DNA of 64,000 bases, from the NCBI GenBank assembly GCA_963513935.1, contig OY740767.1, positions 154,386,431 to 154,450,430 on the forward strand, written 5' to 3'. Origin of the DNA: Aphrophora alni (Eukaryota; Arthropoda; Insecta; Hemiptera; Aphrophoridae). Shown here piece after piece: positions 58,860 through 64,000 of the stretch. Both the position numbers and the translations under genes were made by a program. The number at the start of each line of letters is the position of its first letter. The stretch's first letter is position 1. The notes under the pieces are model-generated. The model searched no databases, had not been told where the DNA came from, and saw only the letters and a program-made list of their open reading frames with translations.

Positions 58860-59069
58860 CTTTGTTTCAATTGCCTTTGTTTCCAAGTCTTGGAAGCGTA
58901 ACTTTAATCTGCTCTTCCCATCATCAGAAGAGCCTCGTAACTGTGAAAACTTATATTGCCAAGAGTATGCCCTTGCTTGCGTGTCGTACAGCGCGAATCC
59001 CAAGTTCCAATCTAGAGTTAGGCCTGCTACAGCACTCCCGGTCCCTGTTGTTACGTTGAATGTTTTGCT
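58860..59069 (-). CDS. Gamma-syntrophin, penultimate coding exon
   Basis: Acceptor TGTACTGTCTAG precedes 59069 and donor AAG|GTAAGT follows 58860. The 210-bp, 70-codon, phase 0/0 exon reads SKTFNVTTGTGSAVAGLTLD, WNLGFALYDTQARAYSWQYK and FSQLRGSSDDGKSRLKLRFQ, then DLETKAIETK. The block (W)(R/Q)YKFSQLKGSSDDGKS is the signature of gamma-syntrophin between the second PH half and the C terminus. The next exon is at 53335-53442. Upstream exons (PDZ, PH) are not seen before 64000 and must lie beyond. G+C content is higher than the surrounding intron DNA. Confidence 0.93.
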
Positions 59070-59071
59070 CT

Positions 59072-59453
59072 AGACAGTACAATTATATAAATATTACGAA
59101 TTTATGGTGAAGTAGTATTATAATTTTTTTAGTAATAAATATAACTAAACTAAACTAATTTATTTAATAGGAACGTGGGAAAGAGGTGAATAATGTTATA
59201 GATTTTGTCCCATAGCTGCAATATTAAACTCCTCCTTCAAGTTCTGTATTCTCAATTGTGCTGATGAGAACATACCTCAATGTATTCTGTCCTTAGTTGA
59301 ATTGTAAAAAAACCCTGAGAAGGGGCCAACAAGAGAGTTTTTGAGGGAAAATACATCCCTAGACACAAATTGAAGTTGCCTATTTCTATAAATGAGATGA
59401 AGACTCTGATTAAAAAGATCCTTAAAATTTGTTGAGGTTAAAAATGAGTAACT
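59072..59453. other. Intron of gamma-syntrophin, AT-rich
   Basis: No further exon; the minus-strand ORF at 59277-59471 has no syntrophin similarity. Confidence 0.4.
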
Positions 59454-59457
59454 TAAC

Positions 59458-60000
59458 CTCTTGATGCCCACGCCCGCATATATGCGAGCAGACGACTGCC
59501 CTGCCGGCAGCCCACGCCCGCGTATATGCGAGCTGGCGTCAGCTGTTTTATTTCTAATTTTTTTTATGTGTTAGCGGTTATACTGCTACGACGTATTTGG
59601 TATTGAACTGTTCAGCAGAATGCAGGGAAATGAGAGGTAATTTTTGTTTTAGTGCTTCTTAGTCTGCATCACTGCAATTTTCATTTCACTTTCGTTATTT
59701 CACCAGCTGTCCCTGTATAGCTGTGGTAGCTTCCTTTGTTGTTGTGTCTTGGTAAATAAACTGTTTATAATGTGTAATTTGCATGAATGTGAAATATCGG
59801 AGTATTTATCTCGTGAGGATTTTAGTGATTTTTTAGACAGTGATAGTGATAATGACGAGATAATACGTAGTGTAGTGACGTGTTCAAGTTGTGTAGTGGA
59901 AAATGTTCCTGGACCTTCAGGCGATGCAACAACGCATTATAACCTATATTACAATCCAATTCCCGGCCCAAGTGTTGTAAATAGTAAAATACTGTATATA
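59458..60000 (+). mobile_element. piggyBac-type element, left end and N-terminal coding part
   Basis: After TTAA (59454-59457) comes CCTCTTGATGCCCACGCCCG. A 24-bp motif CCCACGCCCGCATATATGCG-AGC is repeated once (about 59468-59491 and 59510-59533; GCGTATATGCG in the second), with an inner palindrome; both are probable transposase-binding sites. ATG at about 59770 opens MCNLHECEISEYLSREDFSD and FLDSDSDNDEII, the acidic N terminus of a piggyBac transposase, and VENVPGPSGDATT follows. Coding resemblance is lost after about 59990 and no distal TTAA end is found. Confidence 0.6.
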
Positions 60001-60126
60001 ATTGTAATAAATATAAGAGTAGTTGAAAATTATGTACCAAAAACATATATAACTTGTATATTTATTATGATTGTATCTCAAAGTTGTTGTAGTACCACAG
60101 TGGTAAAATGCTACCTGTTGTGGTGA
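59770..60126 (+). pseudogene. piggyBac transposase N-terminal fragment
   Basis: The frame runs to 60126, but only the first 75 or so codons look like transposase (LSREDFSDFLDSDSDNDE, PGPSGDATTHYNLYYNPIPG). The C-terminal part is hydrophobic and AT-rich, as expected after a deletion or insertion. The catalytic DDD domain is missing. It is on the strand opposite to the gamma-syntrophin gene in whose intron it sits. Confidence 0.5.
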
Positions 60127-60129
60127 TTT

Positions 60130-61255
60130 CCTCACCTCTATTTTTCTTACAAATCTGGGCTGCAATTAATTTCGTCTGCCATCGTTTCAAGGGTTGCTGG
60201 ATACCAGAATTGCAAGGGCAGTTGTTCAGCTATACAATTATCTTGGATTTTTTCACCCATTCTACGACTGGTCAAGCCAACCAAGTAGTGAATTGTTAAA
60301 ACCAGTTGTGTCACCCTTCTAGAGTACTGGTGCTGTGTTTACTAGGAGCATGATTTTGGCACAACCAACTTCTGGATCTGGATTTTCAGTTTTCTATAGA
60401 GTGTATCCTCTTGAATATGCCACATTACCCAAATATGGGATATGGGTTGCTATACCCTTTCCAGTCACATGATCTGTTTTCGTATCATTACTTAAATATA
60501 AGTTTATCAGACTTATCAATACATCATACATCCCAATGATATGAAATTGTATCATGGATTGATATGATAGTTTGTTAGTGTTATGTTGGCAACACAGGAT
60601 AACCTTCATTTGGCTTGAAACCTTTCTTACAGTTGATTGTCCAAGTGTAAGGAATATTTTTTTTAAATAATGCGGAATAAGTTGGGCTGGAAAGGGTGTT
60701 ACTAAATAGTGTGTTACACTATTTACTAAATAGTAAATGTGGTTACAATCGATCGACCTCTGGGTGATAAAAAGAACAGTTAATTTTTTACGAATGAACA
60801 ACATATCAGTAGTAGCGAATGCTTTGAATAATTGTCTTTTTATTCAATTAAGTTGTTGTTTATGATTGATTGCAAACAACTGTTCCTCTAAAAAGATATT
60901 AGAGGAGGCAGCTCTAATCAACTGCTTATTAGGATAGGCAGAAAATTACTAAATGTATTATGTTTAACATTTAAATGTAAAAATTTACAAAATGGTTAAT
61001 AAAACATCTTTAAACAAATAATATTTAGACTTTACATATTAAAAATTTAAAAAAATTGAAATTGCAATCTAGTCTACAAGGCTAATAAGTAACATTCATC
61101 TAACCTAAATTACTACTATCAGTACATATTATTAAGAGTCCAGTGACTCTGCAATTTATATGACAAGATAAGTGTATCAACAAAGTGAACACACACAGCA
61201 CTAATGGCTTTTATAATAAATCAAAAAGCTTCTTCCTTTTAAGTGGCTGCACTAT
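60130..61255. other. Intronic AT-rich segment
   Basis: A 136-codon minus-strand ORF (60394-60804) is the longest open frame. It shows no motif I recognise and may be a decayed transposon piece. Confidence 0.35.
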
Positions 61256-61259
61256 ATCA

Positions 61260-61690
61260 CTGCCTCCAGCAGTTGTGTAGCCTCAATGTTATTATGTTGA
61301 TGGAACCTTTCCTTATGTTTTTATGCAAATCACTTTATTTCATTGATCACAGTTTCCATTTTTAAGTCTCTATGAACGTCAGGATTTCTAATAAACCAAG
61401 GAGCATTGACCATGTTCCTCAAAACTTTATTCTGAAACCTTTGGAAAATCTTAATATTTGTCTTACTTGCCACAACCCTATAGTTGTATTCCATAAATCC
61501 AAACCGGCTTTATAAATCTATACTTGTTTATATATAATAAGTTTATTATATATTGATAAGTTGGTATTTCACTCTATTAACCAGTACAATCTACTGTACT
61601 TAAGTTGAAGCTCTGTTATTTTTTCCTTCACATGTACTTTCCAATCCAACGTCAAACCAAGATACTTGGCTTCATTTGCATAAGGTACTT
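61260..61690 (-). pseudogene. Decayed Jockey-like ORF2 C-terminal fragment
   Basis: On the minus strand frames give ANEAKYLGLTLDWK, VHVKEKITELQLKYSRL, a KLIIYKQ-like block and GTWSMLLGLLEILTF (frame-shifted NAPWFIRN). The order is the same as in the 54175-54800 part of the intact-length Jockey-like element. Divergence is far greater, so it is an older insertion of a related family. Many stops; no terminus is found. Confidence 0.65.
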
Positions 61691-61694
61691 GTTG

Positions 61695-63365
61695 CTTATT
61701 ATTAGTGATCAGAACATATCATGAACACATCAAGACTGTACAGGCAGATAAAAGGAATAATACAATTATTGGTGGCAGGACTAAACCACTCTCTTAGCAA
61801 CCAAACAGGTTCAACATTATTACCCATTTTTAGAACAAGAAATTCAATGTTCTAAAACGGAACACATTGACAAAATATGTATTCAGTTAAAACAGATAAA
61901 CATTGGAGCAAGAACTGTTTAGTTGTTCTCATAATATAAAGGTCAGCTTCTATCTGGAGTAAGGAGCATAGATCAAGAATAATTGGAACAGGTAATTTTG
62001 AGAAACTACTTTTAACATTTCAAGTCTCAGGACAGTTCCAATTACGTCTTTGTCTAATTGGGTCATTTCTAGGTTACATACTGAGTCTGTACATGAAGTT
62101 GATCCATAAAAAAAAATTGTTATTGTAAATCAACTAAATTAAATATTCTAAATTTAGTCAGTCAGAGTATTCTGTTTGTAGAATTTTAATCAGTTAGATG
62201 GACTTTTATATGTACAGTAAGATAAAAAATAAAACTTTATTAAATACATTCTGTTGTAGACCACCTGTAACAATGTATTGTGGGTAAACTAAATGAGGTA
62301 AATCCTTCGTAACAATAGAAATCCCCCTATTCTACCCTAAAGAATTTGGAGAAATTATTTTGAAATCTCCCAAAAGCGCCAAAAGGGTAGTTTTTGAAAA
62401 TTTTCAAATGTAACGGTAAGTTAAATGATACCTTATTTTAAAGGTATTTTTTAACTGATCATTTTAATAAAAAAAGTATTCACTTATCTTGATGCTCATA
62501 TACAGGGTACCGGTAGCCCAAAACGTTTAAAATTCATGGTTTTACTGTTATTTTTATTGCCATCACCTACAATAATGTAGAGGAACACAATTTTTACAAA
62601 GATTAATGAAAGGCCACCCTTTCCAAAAACATCGTCAAATGTCTCCATTACCCCACAATTTACACATTAAAAAAATACATAAAATTATGGAAAATGTAAG
62701 AGCTTCAAAGTGAAATAACTCAAATATCAACGTAGGTTTTGTTGTACTTCATTACAATGGTCTTTAAAAAACAAACATTTTCTGCATTTAAACTCTGACT
62801 CTATTTTCAATGGTTTCGAAACTACATTCAAAAGATCGTTTTTTTTTAATTTCAATTCTTGGTGCCTTTACTACTAATGTTATTCATTATGTACAATAGG
62901 GTTCATTTTCAGAGGAATTACCTCACTCAGTTAGTTGTACTCAATAACAATATCCCGTGAAACAAATGAGCCCAAGGAAACAATAAACTTTTAGGTTTAA
63001 TTGGTTTTTAAATAATGTAGTAGATTATTATTTTTATAAAGATTTTAAAAAAAGATAAAAATTAAGGTTTCTGTTGATAACAGGTTTCAAAAACAAGCAA
63101 ACCTTGATGTTCATGTTTTAACAATGTTAATGGCGTTATCAGACTATGGAAGGACTCTTGAAGCATATTATTCAATACTGTAGTCTTATCTCATCTCTAA
63201 TAATTTTGAGATTACCTATTCTGTTTCCCTTGTGTAAATTAAAGAAAGTTGAGGGCAGGCCGACTATGATTCTGGTATCCATCAGATAGGAGTTAGATAT
63301 TATCTGTCAGTTTTCCAAAAGTATGGCGTGAAAGTTAGTGTTGTGTTTTTAAAATGTGTTACACA
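61695..63365. other. Intronic AT-rich segment
   Basis: TATACAGGGTACCGGTAGCC at 62502 resembles a dispersed-element terminus. No exon is recognised. Confidence 0.35.
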
Positions 63366-63395
63366 AATGAGGAGGCGGTCCAGATGCTTATGGTG

Positions 63396-64000
63396 TTTTT
63401 TTTTTTTTTTTTTTTTTTTTATGTTGGAAGTCACTAGGCACTTCAGCCATTTAAGACTTTTTGTGCGCTTCCTTATCTTAGGCAATCCACTGTAGTTCTA
63501 AATCCTTTGTGAGTCTTAGAACTTGTGCAGCTAGGTCGTCTTCCTTTGTAGGTATGCCTGTGAGGCCGAAAATCTGTAATCTTCTCCTCTCCAGAGCTTC
63601 AAAATTCAAAAGTATGTGTTCTGCTGTGTCTTTATATTGGTTACACAGTCTACAGGTTGTCCTGCCTTGAGTTAAACCCATAGTGTTTAAGTGTTCCCTG
63701 AAAGCTCCATGACCAGTCATGAAGCTTGAGACTTTCCTTAGGTTGTTTCTATTCAATGATATTACATACCTAGAGAGTTTCTGATTCGGATTGTACAGCG
63801 ACCCGTAGAGTTTTCCTCTAGAGGCCTCCCTCCAGCGGTTGAGAGTTTCCTGTTCAACCCATCGTCTCAGAGTGGTTCTTGCGACAGATTTACTGATACC
63901 ACAAGCAGGTTCTGGTCCGATGAATGGAGTCTGTGCTCCCAACTTAGCCAGTTCATCAGCTTTCTCATTTCCCTCATAACCTCTGTGTCCAGGTATCCAG
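63396..64000 (-). mobile_element. 3' end of a poly(A)-tailed non-LTR retrotransposon, runs off the edge
   Basis: T25 on the plus strand (63396-63420) is the poly(A) tail of a minus-strand element. About 57 bp of 3' UTR precede it. Coding sequence starts beyond 64000: WIPGHRGYEGNEKADELAKL (RNase H) enters from the right edge and the ORF ends at 63478. The long tail and open frame suggest a recent insertion. It lies in the gamma-syntrophin intron, in sense orientation. Confidence 0.8.
63478..64000 (-). CDS. ORF2 C terminus: RNase H end and Cys-His tail (partial)
   Basis: The open frame from the window edge to the stop at 63478 holds the RNase H motif (PGHRGYEGNEKADELAKLGA). It then has FMTGHGAFREHLNTMGL and a CRLC...D(T)AEHILLNFEALERRR tail; the usual last Cys of CX2CX7HX4C reads Asn here. 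This layout is that of R1/I/LOA-type insect non-LTR elements. The RNase H removes RNA template and the Cys-His tail binds nucleic acid. No disruption is visible in the 174 codons seen; the 5' part is outside the window. Confidence 0.8.
   Translation of the reverse strand, partial: WIPGHRGYEGNEKADELAKLGAQTPFIGPEPACGISKSVARTTLRRWVEQETLNRWREASRGKLYGSLYNPNQKLSRYVISLNRNNLRKVSSFMTGHGAFREHLNTMGLTQGRTTCRLCNQYKDTAEHILLNFEALERRRLQIFGLTGIPTKEDDLAAQVLRLTKDLELQWIA

Noticed and set aside
60394..60804. 136-codon minus-strand ORF in the gamma-syntrophin intron
   Set aside because: Long for noise, but no recognisable domain, no syntrophin similarity and no splice sites; left as possible transposon debris.
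62495..62560. Transposon end ACAGGGTACCGG
   Set aside because: Similar to dispersed-element termini, but no partner end or internal evidence was found, so it is not called as a feature.

Overview
The window is eukaryotic, AT-rich and intron-rich, with very sparse coding sequence set in a dense field of decayed transposable elements. Interstitial TTAGG telomeric repeats, a Jockey-clade retrotransposon, piggyBac, hAT and Penelope-like elements, and two split host genes point to an insect. I suspect a hemimetabolous, hemipteran-like one, because introns are long and TAGGCCTA-type words are frequent. The order is an inference; no species can be named.

Host genes. Two conserved genes lie on the minus strand. 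Three exons of 6-phosphofructo-2-kinase/fructose-2,6-bisphosphatase (bisphosphatase domain) are at 22828-23027, 21527-21758 and 17438-17565. Splice sites and phases fit, but the first two exons carry stops, a 2-nt insertion and small deletions, so the locus looks like an unprocessed pseudogene or a dying copy. The last two exons of a gamma-syntrophin gene are at 58860-59069 and 53335-53442, both intact; the 5.4-kb intron between them holds a whole Jockey-like retrotransposon. Weaker gene-like signals are a 72-codon ORF followed by a perfect histone-type 3' stem-loop (23578-23819), a zinc-finger exon and a lysine-rich exon at 24.2-25.3 kb, and a promoter-like segment with an X-box at about 26.74 kb.

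Mobile DNA, left to right. A broken hAT/ZMYM1-like element (628-3181) is followed by a gag-like LTR-retrotransposon remnant (3190-4840) with a Penelope-like insert. From 7.0 to 16.95 kb lies an inverted structure: two piggyBac copies and two hAT copies facing each other as arms, around about 5 kb that holds two satellite arrays. Further on are Penelope-like hairpin remnants with hammerhead-like ends (several with target-site duplications), a palindromic repeat family with (TA)n centres (26.0-29.6 kb), a mariner relic (31.1-32.2 kb), a non-LTR endonuclease relic (33.2-34.0 kb), a reverse transcriptase/RNase H relic (37.6-40.4 kb) and a piggyBac MITE (42.9-43.5 kb). The right side holds an RTE-like relic (51.4-51.8 kb), the Jockey-like element (54060-58430, 14-bp target duplication, with a 77-bp nested retro-insertion), a second piggyBac end (59.46 kb), a decayed Jockey relative (61.3-61.7 kb) and a poly(A)-tailed RNase H-bearing non-LTR element that runs off the right edge.

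The remaining intervals are AT-rich noncoding DNA in which I see no gene. Nothing here is a bacterial-style operon or defence system. The most unusual structures are the inverted piggyBac/hAT/satellite assembly, the Penelope-like hairpins with ribozyme-like ends, and a TTAGG tract flanked by a 33-bp duplication.
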